Source: Aminipila luticellarii
GTDB lineage: Bacteria > Bacillota > Clostridia > Peptostreptococcales > Anaerovoracaceae
Direction of reading: 5' to 3'
Length of the DNA: 64,000 bases
Assembly (NCBI RefSeq): GCF_004103735.1
Contig: NZ_CP035281.1
Location: 248,001-312,000, forward strand
The notes under the pieces are model-generated. The model saw only the letters and a program-made list of their open reading frames with translations, searched no databases and was not told where the DNA came from. A program made the position numbers and the translations under genes. Numbering within the stretch: position 1 is the first letter of the stretch; each line of letters starts with the position of its first letter. Shown in pieces: positions 53,139 to 61,302 of this stretch.

Positions 53139-53175
53139 AAATCAGCACCATCCGTTCAACGGGTGGTGCTGATTT
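53139..53175 (+). terminator. Hairpin after the HAD gene
   Basis: A 17-base arm at 53139-53155 (AAATCAGCACCATCCGT) pairs with 53159-53175 with one G-U. A T tract is almost absent, so it may act as a stability element or weak terminator. Confidence 0.6.
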
Positions 53176-53290
53176 AAGGGGTTCACCAATGTACTTTTCC
53201 TTTAAGATGCCCCCTGAAACTAGAAACGCTCATTTTAAGGGGTATGTTTACGAGCATAGAAACAATTATTTATTCGTATGGAGAGCAAAA

Positions 53291-54484
53291 ATGAAAAAGA
53301 CAATTTTTAATATAGTAACCCTTATCCTCCTGCTAATTCTCACTTCATGCAGTGCACCCAGTGAAGAAAAGCCGGATTCGATCAATAAAGCACCGGCGGA
53401 TGAACCCTTGTCAAATGCAGAGCAAGTCCTGCAAGGTATGACCCTGGAGGAAAAGATCGGGCAGCTTTTTATTATCCGCCCGGACTCTCTTGATCCGAAT
53501 CTTACTCCGGAGCAGATCAGCAACTCAACAAAATACGGTGTGACGGAATTGAGTGATCAAATGATTGAATCTTTGAAACAATATCACATTGGCGGTATTG
53601 CGATCTTTCAAAAAAATATTTTATCTCCTGAACAGTTGACCGGTTTTATTGACGCCCTGCAAGAACAAAGTGAAATCCCATTATTTGTAGGCGTTGATGA
53701 GGAAGGTGGTTCTGTGTCCAGAATTGCCAACTCAACGGGGTTTGATGTAAAAAAATATGAAAGTATGGAAGCGGTGGGACGGACTTCGGACCGTAAAAAT
53801 GCACAAGACGTGGGGCTTACGATAGGTTCCTACCTAAAAAGATATGGATTTAATTTAGATTTTGCTCCGGTAGCAGATGTGAACACAAATCCAGAAAATA
53901 TTGTGATCGGAAATCGTTCCTTCGGAAGTGACCCCCAACTGGTGGCAAAAATGGTATCGGCAGAGATAGAGGGATTTCATGAAGCGGGCATTATGACCTG
54001 CGTAAAGCATTTCCCCGGACATGGTGATACAAAAGGGGACACGCATAAGGGATTTGTATCCACGGAAAAAACGTGGGAGGAACTAAAGCAATGCGAACTC
54101 ATTCCATTTATTAGTGCGTTTAAAAATACGGATATGATCATGATTGCTCATATTACAGCACCCAACATAACCTCTGATGGGCTCCCATCCTCTCTCTCCC
54201 ATGAAATGATTGAAGGAAAGCTGAGAAACGAGCTGGATTATAATGGTGTGGTTATCACGGATTCGATGGCAATGGGGGCCATTACCCAGGAATATACCTC
54301 GGATACTGCTGCGGTTAAAGCTATTGCAGGGGGAGCTGATATGATCTTAATGCCGGAACAATTTGAGGAAGCTTATAATGGAATTTATGATGCTGTAAAA
54401 AACGGGACGATCAGTGAAAAACGAATGGATGAAAGTGTATTGCGTATTTTATCTTTAAAGGAGAAATATGGCCTGTTGGAATGA
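53291..54484 (+). CDS. Glycoside hydrolase family 3 lipoprotein (NagZ-like beta-N-acetylhexosaminidase)
   Basis: A 397-residue lipoprotein with lipobox LTSC (Cys20). The GH3 domain shows DEEGGSVSRI, NLDFAPVADVNTNPENIVIGNRSFG, the NagZ-type His-Asp loop KHFPGHGDTKGDTHKG and the nucleophile Asp in VVITDSMAMGAI. It probably removes GlcNAc from peptidoglycan fragments outside the membrane. An upstream ATG at 53189 would add 34 unlikely residues; ATG 53291 follows GGAGAG and starts the signal peptide. Confidence 0.92.
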   Translation: MKKTIFNIVTLILLLILTSCSAPSEEKPDSINKAPADEPLSNAEQVLQGMTLEEKIGQLFIIRPDSLDPNLTPEQISNSTKYGVTELSDQMIESLKQYHIGGIAIFQKNILSPEQLTGFIDALQEQSEIPLFVGVDEEGGSVSRIANSTGFDVKKYESMEAVGRTSDRKNAQDVGLTIGSYLKRYGFNLDFAPVADVNTNPENIVIGNRSFGSDPQLVAKMVSAEIEGFHEAGIMTCVKHFPGHGDTKGDTHKGFVSTEKTWEELKQCELIPFISAFKNTDMIMIAHITAPNITSDGLPSSLSHEMIEGKLRNELDYNGVVITDSMAMGAITQEYTSDTAAVKAIAGGADMILMPEQFEEAYNGIYDAVKNGTISEKRMDESVLRILSLKEKYGLLE

Positions 54485-54576
54485 ATCAAGCAGTCTGTAT
54501 TTAAAATTTTGTGAGGGTAATAAACAACGGTTTGAAATAATATACTGTATCGTTTGGGAAAAAAGGAGGGGTTGGA

Positions 54577-55149
54577 ATGACGTTGATCCGTATGATGCAG
54601 ACTTCTTGCATTCCGGAAAGCCAGCTGAACTTGATCTTTCAGTCGAGAACAGCCTGGAGGGATTTAGCTACCTGGATGAGAGCTTATTTGGCAAGTAAGC
54701 ATGGCGGGTTGGGCGATATAGACGCCATAAGGGGAAAGTTAAACGATTTGCTGATAAGATTTACCAGTACATTCAGCTTGATTTTCGGAGAATATTTGGC
54801 AGATCAATACGTTATTCTTTTATCTAATGCCCTGAATATTTTTGATGCCTTAGTGGACGCTCAGATCAGAGGGGATGAAGATGCGGTAGCGGAATATACA
54901 AGGCAGTTGTATGAAAATACAGATCGGAGAGCCGCTTTTTTGGCAGAAATCAATCCATATTGGGTAGAAAGTGAATGGAAAAACCTCTTATATCAATTCG
55001 ATCAGAAAACAATCAGTCAATCCACCACATTTCAAAACGGGCAATTCAGACAAAATGTAGAGGTATTTGATTCGATCTTAAATTTAACTTCACTAATCGG
55101 AGATTACTATTCTACCGGTTTGCTTCAATATCTGACTTTTTCCAGATAA
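54577..55149 (+). CDS. Helical protein of the NPYW family, unknown function
   Basis: A 190-residue soluble protein, predicted almost all alpha-helical. The conserved features are AWRDLATWMRAY near residue 25, a central VDAQIRGDEDAVAEYTRQLYENTDRRAAFLAEINPYWVESEWKNLLYQ pattern (INPYW...EW near 130-140). I recognise this as a family common in Bacilli and Clostridia, often left as hypothetical and sometimes mislabelled as a kinase; no catalytic motif is visible. A very strong GGAGGGG site precedes ATG 54577. It lies 93 bases after the GH3 gene. Confidence 0.6.
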   Translation: MTLIRMMQTSCIPESQLNLIFQSRTAWRDLATWMRAYLASKHGGLGDIDAIRGKLNDLLIRFTSTFSLIFGEYLADQYVILLSNALNIFDALVDAQIRGDEDAVAEYTRQLYENTDRRAAFLAEINPYWVESEWKNLLYQFDQKTISQSTTFQNGQFRQNVEVFDSILNLTSLIGDYYSTGLLQYLTFSR

Positions 55150-55161
55150 GAAGGAAATAAT

Positions 55162-55791
55162 TTAATTGGTCACTGCGGATCCTGTTGCAGCGTTTGATGC
55201 AGCGGTATCCGGATTGGCCTGCAAAGCAGAACCGCTGGTTTCTCCGGATAAATTTCCAAAGCCTTTGTCATACGCTTCTTCTTTTAAAGCCAGCATGCCT
55301 TCTGTTTTTTCATACGTTATAGAGGCTCTTCCCTGTAAACTTGGAACAAGCCAGACCAGAGAAAGATCTTGGATATTGCCCAACTCCACATCGGCAGAAT
55401 TGGCAATGCTGTCTGAATAGTCCTGAAGGATTTTCTGGCTGTCAGCCGAATTATGCTTTCTATCCCATGTAATGATGGCATAGATCTTATACTGACCGGG
55501 TTCAGATGCATTAGCCGCTCCCATGACGGTCAAGGTATCGATCTGCACTCCGTCAAGAGCATTTATAAGGCGTTTGGCTGTGTTTTCAATTCCTTGTTCT
55601 GAAGAACGGGCCGTTGATAAATCTATACTGCCGGAGCTCCCGGTATCCAAAGCAGTCGTGTCGTTTTTATCAGAGGAAGCTTCCGTACTGGCCGGATAGG
55701 CTTGGTCTGAGGTCTCTTCCGCATCCTTTCCGCAGGCACTCATACTTAAAAGTACAGTGCATATTAAAAAAAGCAGCAAGATTTTTTTCAT
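55162..55791 (-). CDS. Lipoprotein of unknown function
   Basis: A 209-residue predicted lipoprotein with lipobox MSAC (Cys20), then a Ser/Thr/Asp-rich linker (about 21-65) and a compact domain (about 68-190; NTAKRLINALDGVQIDTLTVMG, QYKIYAIITWDRKH, GRASITYEKTEG) ending in an Ala/Ser-rich tail. No family recognised. It follows the PilZ gene on the same strand by 24 bases and is probably co-transcribed. Confidence 0.6.
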   Translation of the reverse strand: MKKILLLFLICTVLLSMSACGKDAEETSDQAYPASTEASSDKNDTTALDTGSSGSIDLSTARSSEQGIENTAKRLINALDGVQIDTLTVMGAANASEPGQYKIYAIITWDRKHNSADSQKILQDYSDSIANSADVELGNIQDLSLVWLVPSLQGRASITYEKTEGMLALKEEAYDKGFGNLSGETSGSALQANPDTAASNAATGSAVTN

Positions 55792-55815
55792 AATTCATTT
55801 CTCCAATTTCCGAGC

Positions 55816-56475
55816 CTAATTGCTCAGGATCATTTCCCTCTGTTGGGCAAATACAAGCTTAATAAGATTTTCTACTTCTTTGGGATCAGGCTGTATCCAC
55901 TTTACCCGGTATTTATAGTTCCAGGCCGCTCTGGACTCCGTGTAATCTATTCTGTCAAGAATTTCACAATGAAATTCAAACACCGTTTCACGGAAAGTGA
56001 ACTGGAAGAACAGAAGGGCATGAAGAGTCAGCGAATCGTCGCACATAAAGGAGCAGCCTCCGCCGCTGAGATCTAAAATTTTTCCCTCATGCTGAACCTG
56101 ATCCATATTTGCTCCGTCTTTTATCAGATGAAATGTGGAGGCTACGTTTACGGGCTGTCTGAAAAATTCGCGTCTCTGAGTGCACTGCGGTCCTGAGAGC
56201 ACTTGGAATTTACAGGAGCGCAGATTGTCGATTCTCTCCGTACAAATATAGCGGATGACCCATAACACAATCCCGCCCTGGGTTTTGGCATAAAGCTCAT
56301 ACGGCTGATCTTTAAAAAATAATACAGGCCGTCCTGTTTCAGAGGTTGGAAGCATGGTAGAAAAGGTATCCTCTGAATCGATATCCTGAATCTTTGTTTT
56401 GTAATAATGCTTTTGCATATTTTTGTCCGTGACACAAATCTCTACCGTATCCAATATATTTAACTGTGAAATCAT
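55816..56475 (-). CDS. PilZ-domain c-di-GMP receptor (YpfB/YcgR-like)
   Basis: A 219-residue protein with an N-terminal flagellar-brake-like (YcgR_N/PilZN) domain over about 1-95 and a C-terminal PilZ domain whose c-di-GMP motifs are visible: RREFFR near 101-106 (RxxxR) and DLSGGGCSF near 132-140 (D/N-x-S-x2-G). It probably binds c-di-GMP to influence motility or the cell surface. The TPR-GGDEF protein at 40291 could provide the messenger. Confidence 0.85.
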   Translation of the reverse strand: MISQLNILDTVEICVTDKNMQKHYYKTKIQDIDSEDTFSTMLPTSETGRPVLFFKDQPYELYAKTQGGIVLWVIRYICTERIDNLRSCKFQVLSGPQCTQRREFFRQPVNVASTFHLIKDGANMDQVQHEGKILDLSGGGCSFMCDDSLTLHALLFFQFTFRETVFEFHCEILDRIDYTESRAAWNYKYRVKWIQPDPKEVENLIKLVFAQQREMILSN

Positions 56476-56611
56476 TTTTATTCTCCCTACGATTGATTAC
56501 AAATAATCTGGTGCGACAAGTCTTTAAAAGCCATAAATCCTTGGTTCGTAGATTTTCGTCGTGATTATTTTATAATATCTAAATAATGAAGTAAAGAGTT
56601 TTCAACAAAAT

Positions 56612-57523
56612 TCACAGATCTACCCGGTTTAGGGATTCCCCGGACAGAAAGGATTTTAAATTGGAAATGCAGCCGTCTATAATGATCTGACGCATTTCTT
56701 TAGGCGTCCAGCACATATGCGGGGTAATAAAACAGTTAGGCAGAGCGACCAGCGGATTAGCCGGATCAGCAGGCTCACTGGCCAGGACATCTACTCCCGC
56801 TGCCGCTAATTTGCCGGTCTTAAGCGCCTCTGCCACATCCGCCTCATTGAGAAGCACGCCGCGAGCTGTATTGATCAAAATGGCTCCGTCCTTCATCCGG
56901 TCGATAAAGTCCTTATTAATAAATCCCTTGTTGCTTTCGGTTGCCGGACAGTGAAGGGACAGAATATCTGATTTTATGGTCTGTTCCTGATCTCGGCTGT
57001 ATATATGAACCGTCATCCCAAAAGCGGAAGCAATTTCTGCAACTCTTTTTCCGATATGACCATATCCGACGATGCCGAGACTTTTTCCCTTTAAAAGCAG
57101 AATAGGAGCTTTCCAGTAGCAAAAATCTTCGGAACGGAACCATTCGCCCTCTTTGACCGACTGATTGTGCAGTGCCACCTGATTGCAGATTTCCAGAATG
57201 AGTGCAAAGGTATGCTGAGCCACGGAATCGGTAGAATAAGAAGGAATGTTGCACACGGCGATTCCCAGTTCCCGGCAGGCATCTATATCTACGTTATTGT
57301 ATCCTGTTGCCATCACTCCTATAAATTTAAGCTTTGGGTATCGGGTCAAAAGCTCTTTGTTAAGAGATATTTTGTTGATGAAAAGAGCCTCGGCATCACC
57401 GATCCGCTCCCGCACCAGTTCTTCTGGGGTACGGGGGTACACTGTCAGCTCTCCCAGAGCCCGAAGGCCGTCCCAGGAAAGTCCCGGATCCACTGTGGCT
57501 CCGTCCAATATAACTATTTTCAT
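56612..57523 (-). CDS. D-isomer-specific 2-hydroxyacid dehydrogenase (glycerate dehydrogenase type)
   Basis: A 303-residue NAD-dependent dehydrogenase. The nucleotide loop is GIVGYGHIGKRVAE, and the catalytic triad is present: Arg in INTARGVLL, Glu in ASEPADP, and His in ITPHMCW. Closest in pattern to hydroxypyruvate/glycerate dehydrogenases (HprA), but exact substrate is uncertain. An in-frame GTG at 57532 is too near the GGAG, so ATG 57523 is chosen. The serine pathway gene serA nearby is a different family branch. Confidence 0.87.
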   Translation of the reverse strand: MKIVILDGATVDPGLSWDGLRALGELTVYPRTPEELVRERIGDAEALFINKISLNKELLTRYPKLKFIGVMATGYNNVDIDACRELGIAVCNIPSYSTDSVAQHTFALILEICNQVALHNQSVKEGEWFRSEDFCYWKAPILLLKGKSLGIVGYGHIGKRVAEIASAFGMTVHIYSRDQEQTIKSDILSLHCPATESNKGFINKDFIDRMKDGAILINTARGVLLNEADVAEALKTGKLAAAGVDVLASEPADPANPLVALPNCFITPHMCWTPKEMRQIIIDGCISNLKSFLSGESLNRVDL

Positions 57524-57580
57524 ATTTATCACACTCCTTTGACAGAAACAGTTATTTTTTATTTTCCAAATTAATAAATT

Positions 57581-57600
57581 GTAATATAGGTTTATATTAC
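57581..57600. promoter_or_regulatory. Inverted repeat in the divergent region before mntP
   Basis: GTAATATA at 57581-57588 and TATATTAC at 57593-57600 with a four-base spacer, 11 bases upstream of the mntP -35. A candidate operator for either divergent gene. Confidence 0.4.
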
Positions 57601-57611
57601 ATCATTATTCT

Positions 57612-57639
57612 TTGAAGGTCTACCAATTCATGGTATAAT
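57612..57639 (+). promoter_or_regulatory. mntP promoter
   Basis: TTGAAG at 57612-57617 and TATAAT at 57634-57639, 16 bases apart, with an extended TGG before the -10. The transcript would begin in a hairpin formed by AATGATTCC (57637-57645) and GGAATCATT (57674-57682). Confidence 0.6.
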
Positions 57640-57771
57640 GATTCCATAAAAAATACAGCTTCACCGTAAAAAAGGAATCATTGAATCATGCGTCGACGTA
57701 GTTTGTGCGGTATAATAAACGCAAATTGAACCATAAACATAATTTAAGCAAAAAGGAAAATAATAGAAGAG

Positions 57772-58332
57772 ATGACATTGACAGAAATCATTCTAATTGG
57801 TATAGGTCTGGCAATGGATGCTGTAGCCGTATCTATGACGAATGGGATGGTGTACAGAAACCTAAAAGCCAGAGAGTATATCGCCATGCCCTTGTTTTTT
57901 GGAGCCTTTCAGGGCTTCATGCCTTTGATCGGAAATTTTGCCGGCAGTTTATTCGATGAATTTATTTCAAAGTATGCAGGCATTGTGATTCTTTTGATCT
58001 TGGGCATTATCGGCGGAAACATGATAAAAGAAGGGGTAGAGCACACGAATCCTTCTGAAAGGGTCTGTGGGTGCAAAGAACTGGGTTCGGGTATTCTCCT
58101 GTGCCAGGCCGTTGCAACAAGCCTGGATGCCTTCGCTGTAGGTGTTGGGTTCAGTGCCATGCAGGTAAATATTCTTCCGGCTGTTGCCGTCATTGCCGTT
58201 GTTACCGTGATCATGACAACTGCCGCCATTGAAATAGGGCGTAAGTTTGGGGACATCCTGGGCAGTCAAGCTGAAATTCTGGGCGGTATTATTCTGGTCA
58301 TCATCGGTGTAAAAGCGATTATTACAAAATGA
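57772..58332 (+). CDS. mntP: Manganese efflux pump MntP
   Basis: A 186-residue six-helix exporter with the two repeated signature motifs LAMDAVAVSMTNG near residue 15 and ATSLDAFAVGVGFS near 118, whose Asp residues lie in the transport path. It lowers toxic Mn(II). In many bacteria mntP lies behind a yybP-ykoY manganese riboswitch; I do not see that fold in the short leader here. The rdgB gene follows after 85 bases. Confidence 0.92.
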   Translation: MTLTEIILIGIGLAMDAVAVSMTNGMVYRNLKAREYIAMPLFFGAFQGFMPLIGNFAGSLFDEFISKYAGIVILLILGIIGGNMIKEGVEHTNPSERVCGCKELGSGILLCQAVATSLDAFAVGVGFSAMQVNILPAVAVIAVVTVIMTTAAIEIGRKFGDILGSQAEILGGIILVIIGVKAIITK

Positions 58333-58417
58333 TGGGAAAGATAGAACCAATCAACAGGAAAGATTTATCTAAAAGATGAAAAATAAAGTCAACAAAAGAC
58401 AAATGGAGGACAAAGAA

Positions 58418-59035
58418 ATGACAATGATCGTAGTTGCGGCTTCGCAGAATCAGCATAAAATCAAGGAAATGGAAGCTATTACAGAGAAATTTGGTATGAC
58501 TATCGTAGGCAGGGATGAGTTTGGGCTGCCAAAGGTAAAGATTGATGAGGATGGAGAGACCTTTGAAGCCAATTCCCTGAAAAAAGCCAGAGAAATCTGC
58601 ATGATGTGCAATCAGATCACCATTGCGGATGATTCGGGGCTAATGGTCGATGCTCTGGACGGAGCACCAGGCGTATATTCGGCGAGATTTGCCGGAGAGG
58701 AAGGAAACGATCAGAAAAACAATCAGAAATTGCTGGAGCTTTTGAAAGACGTTCCTATGGAAAAGAGAACCGCTCGGTTTGTTTCTGTTATCACCATGGT
58801 CTATCCCAACGGAAGTAAGGTCGTGGCAAGGGGGGAATGCGAGGGACATATTCTATTCGAAGCTTCCGGAAGCAACGGCTTCGGATATGATCCTCTGTTC
58901 AGGCCGTTAGGCTATGAAGTGAGCTTCGGGGAGATTCCGCCGGAGGAAAAAAATAAAATCAGCCACCGGGCAAAGGCACTGGCAGAGTTGCAAAAACAAT
59001 TGGAACAATTCCATTATTTAAAAGGTGGACTATGA
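58418..59035 (+). CDS. rdgB: XTP/dITP diphosphatase (RdgB/HAM1)
   Basis: A 205-residue house-cleaning enzyme that hydrolyses XTP, ITP and dITP to monophosphates. Motifs include AASQNQHKIKEME, ETFEANSLKKA, IADDSGLMVDALDGAPGVYSARFAG and SNGFGYDPLF...SHRAKAL. An in-frame ATG at 58376 exists, but ATG 58418 follows GGAGG by eight bases. Its stop overlaps the next start (ATGA at 59032), so it is translationally coupled to yihY. Confidence 0.95.
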   Translation: MTMIVVAASQNQHKIKEMEAITEKFGMTIVGRDEFGLPKVKIDEDGETFEANSLKKAREICMMCNQITIADDSGLMVDALDGAPGVYSARFAGEEGNDQKNNQKLLELLKDVPMEKRTARFVSVITMVYPNGSKVVARGECEGHILFEASGSNGFGYDPLFRPLGYEVSFGEIPPEEKNKISHRAKALAELQKQLEQFHYLKGGL

Positions 59036-59868
59036 ATAAAAAAAGAATTTTTCAAATGATCGTATTGGGCGTGAAGCAGATGCGGGATCCATATTATCAA
59101 GGCTTTGCCGCCCAAGTGGGCTTTTATTTTCTGATGTCTATTGTTCCTACCTTGATTGTGCTTTCACAGCTTTTGGGTTTTTTTTCCATATCTCTGGACG
59201 CACTCAGTGTTTTGATTCAGAAGTATGTGGCCAGCGATGCGGCGGATATTGTGCTGAAATTAATATCCAGTCAGTCCACCAGCGGTATGAATATTGCCTT
59301 TATCGGAATCACCCTGTGGGCGGCATCCCGTGCTGAATTTGCGCTGATGCGGATCGCTAACTATACGCTGACCGGAGGGCGAAGCACCGGAAAAGGGTAT
59401 TGGCGTGAAAGAATAAGAGCGATTAAGACCATGATAGTCACTCTTTTTACGCTGGCTTTTGGATTGGTCATACTGGTCTATGGTGAATTGATCCTCAAGA
59501 TCGTGGCAGCGGCATTGATGCGTAATATTGGACTCAATTATGAGGTGGATCTGTTCTGGCTGGTAATCCGGTGGCCGATCACCATGGCTCTTTATTTTCT
59601 GATGGTCAGCTACACCTATTATATCCTGCCTTCTCATAGGCTGAAATTCAGACAGATCATGCCGGGGAGCATCTTTGCTTCTGTGGGCATGTTGGTCGTG
59701 ACATCCGTATATAAGATTTATACCGAGTATATTTCCAATTATGATATTCTGTACGGTTCCATGGCGGCACTGGTAGCTGTTATGATGTGGTTCTACTTTT
59801 TGGCATGGGCGCTGGTCTTAGGAATCCTGTGCAACAAGGTATGGGCAGATACAACAATTCCCCATTGA
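59032..59868 (+). CDS. YihY/BrkB family inner membrane protein
   Basis: A 278-residue protein with about six membrane segments (roughly 28-55, 85-105, 125-150, 172-192, 203-225 and 235-262) and family patterns YYQGFAAQVGFYFLMSIVPTLIVL near the start and GSMAALVAVMMWFYFLAWALVLG near the end. The family was once called ribonuclease BN, now discounted; its function is unresolved, possibly transport. It shares an ATGA overlap with rdgB. Confidence 0.88.
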   Translation: MNKKRIFQMIVLGVKQMRDPYYQGFAAQVGFYFLMSIVPTLIVLSQLLGFFSISLDALSVLIQKYVASDAADIVLKLISSQSTSGMNIAFIGITLWAASRAEFALMRIANYTLTGGRSTGKGYWRERIRAIKTMIVTLFTLAFGLVILVYGELILKIVAAALMRNIGLNYEVDLFWLVIRWPITMALYFLMVSYTYYILPSHRLKFRQIMPGSIFASVGMLVVTSVYKIYTEYISNYDILYGSMAALVAVMMWFYFLAWALVLGILCNKVWADTTIPH

Positions 59869-59900
59869 AATCCGTAGATTCCCGTGGGGAATTCATTTTT
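59856..59900 (+). terminator. Terminator overlapping the end of the yihY-like gene
   Basis: AATTCCCCA at 59856-59864 (inside the last codons) pairs perfectly with TGGGGAATT at 59885-59893, followed by CATTTTT. Confidence 0.7.
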
Positions 59901-59951
59901 GCTCTATAAAAACTTTCGACTATGCGGGGTTATTGTTTGGTAAAAGCCTTA

Positions 59952-61115
59952 CTATTTTGTAATGATTCGGATTTTGATAATACCCGGAACGTTCAGCTTA
60001 GACGCAACTTCCGCTTCTGTTACCGTACCGTCAATATCCAGAAGGGTGCAGGCGTAATCGCCTTTACTCTTATTTAAGAGGTTGTTGATATTCAAGTTCA
60101 GATCGGATACAGCACTGGTCACCGCACTCAGCATGGCCGGAATGTTCTTGTTCAAGACGCAGATTCTTGTTCCGGTCACAGAACCTAAGCTGCAGTCCGG
60201 ATAATTTACAGAGTTTGTAATATTTCCGCTTTCGATATAATCCATCAGCTCTTCGGTAGCCATGACCGCACAGTTATCCTCGGCTTCTTCTGTGGAAGCA
60301 CCCAGATGAGGAATGCAGATCACTCCTTCTTTTCCCACCAGTTTGTTATTTGGGAAGTCCGTAATGTATTTTTTTATTTTGCCGGAGGCCAGTGCCACCA
60401 GCATATCTTCGTCATTTACCAGCTTATCTCTGGAAAAGTTCAGGAAGATCATGCCGTCTTTCATCAGGGTAATGGTATCTTTATTGATCATTCCTTTTGT
60501 TTTATCCATAGCCGGAACGTGGATGGATATATAATCACAATTTGGAAGCAGCTCTTCCAGGCTATGTACAACAGGAATCGTGTTGGAGAGATTATGGGCG
60601 GCATGCAGGGTCATATAGGGGTCGTTACCGATGACCTTCATCCCCAGCTTCTCAGCCGCATTAGCAACTGAAACCCCGATAGCTCCAAGACCGATGACGC
60701 CTAACGTCTTGCCTTTTATTTCATTGCCGGCAAACTGGCTTTTCCCTTTTTCTACAGCCTTTGCGGCATCTTCGTTTCCCACCAGCCCGTAGGACCATGT
60801 AATGGCATCCGGAATGTTTCTGGATCCAAGGAACAGACCAGCCAGTACCAGTTCCTTTACAGCGTTTGCATTGGCACCCGGTGTGTTAAAGACCACGATT
60901 CCTTCTTCCGCGCACCGGCTGACCGGAATGTTGTTGACTCCCGCCCCGGCTCTTGCAATAGCCAGCAGATTTTCGGAGAATTCCATGGAAAGCATATCTT
61001 GGCTTCTTACCAGAACACCGTTTGCTGAATTTATGTCTTCAGTAATTGTATATTGGTCTGTAAGACGGCCGAGGCCTACAGGAGATATTTTATTTAGTGT
61101 TGCGATATTATACAT
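59952..61115 (-). CDS. serA: D-3-phosphoglycerate dehydrogenase with ACT domain
   Basis: First enzyme of serine synthesis, oxidising 3-phosphoglycerate. The 387-residue protein has a substrate domain, an NAD-binding domain (GVIGLGAIGVSVANAAEKLG), and a C-terminal ACT domain (about 315-387) for likely serine feedback. The catalytic region differs from the textbook pattern: NFSRDKLVNDEDM keeps the Arg, but the usual Glu position reads TDFPNNKLV, with PHLGASTEEAE supplying the His. A GTG at 61124 is in frame, but ATG 61115 is correctly spaced from GAGGTGA. It is divergent from serC, with which it shares a promoter region. Confidence 0.92.
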   Translation of the reverse strand: MYNIATLNKISPVGLGRLTDQYTITEDINSANGVLVRSQDMLSMEFSENLLAIARAGAGVNNIPVSRCAEEGIVVFNTPGANANAVKELVLAGLFLGSRNIPDAITWSYGLVGNEDAAKAVEKGKSQFAGNEIKGKTLGVIGLGAIGVSVANAAEKLGMKVIGNDPYMTLHAAHNLSNTIPVVHSLEELLPNCDYISIHVPAMDKTKGMINKDTITLMKDGMIFLNFSRDKLVNDEDMLVALASGKIKKYITDFPNNKLVGKEGVICIPHLGASTEEAEDNCAVMATEELMDYIESGNITNSVNYPDCSLGSVTGTRICVLNKNIPAMLSAVTSAVSDLNLNINNLLNKSKGDYACTLLDIDGTVTEAEVASKLNVPGIIKIRIITK

Positions 61116-61186
61116 TTTTGTCACCTCATAACAAATTTTAATAGAAATTTTGTGATAAACACATGAAAAAATTTATCTTGGAGCAC

Positions 61187-61225
61187 ATTATACCACTTTA
61201 CTAGCCATGAGTAAAGTGCTATAAT
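61187..61225. promoter_or_regulatory. Symmetric divergent serA/serC promoters sharing one palindrome
   Basis: The dyad CACTTTACT (61194-61202), seven-base centre, AGTAAAGTG (61210-61218) contains the -35 (TTTACT) of both promoters. On + it pairs with TATAAT at 61220-61225 (17-base spacer, extended TGC); on - with TATAAT at 61192-61187 (17-base spacer, extended TGG). One bound dimer would cover both promoters. Confidence 0.75.
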
Positions 61226-61302
61226 GACATTTAATTAACATTAGAAAACCCAAAATATTGTTTTTTAGTAACAATAAATTATATGAAAGAGGTGAATTTT
61301 TG

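Noticed and set aside
47860-53180. attL/attR duplication of the tRNA-Ser 3' end bounding the island
   Set aside because: I looked for the GTTCGAGTCCCATGTCC stretch beyond the tRNA and found no second copy in the window, and there is no integrase gene.
57640-57771. yybP-ykoY manganese riboswitch before mntP
   Set aside because: Leader is too short after the promoter and lacks the conserved loop sequences.
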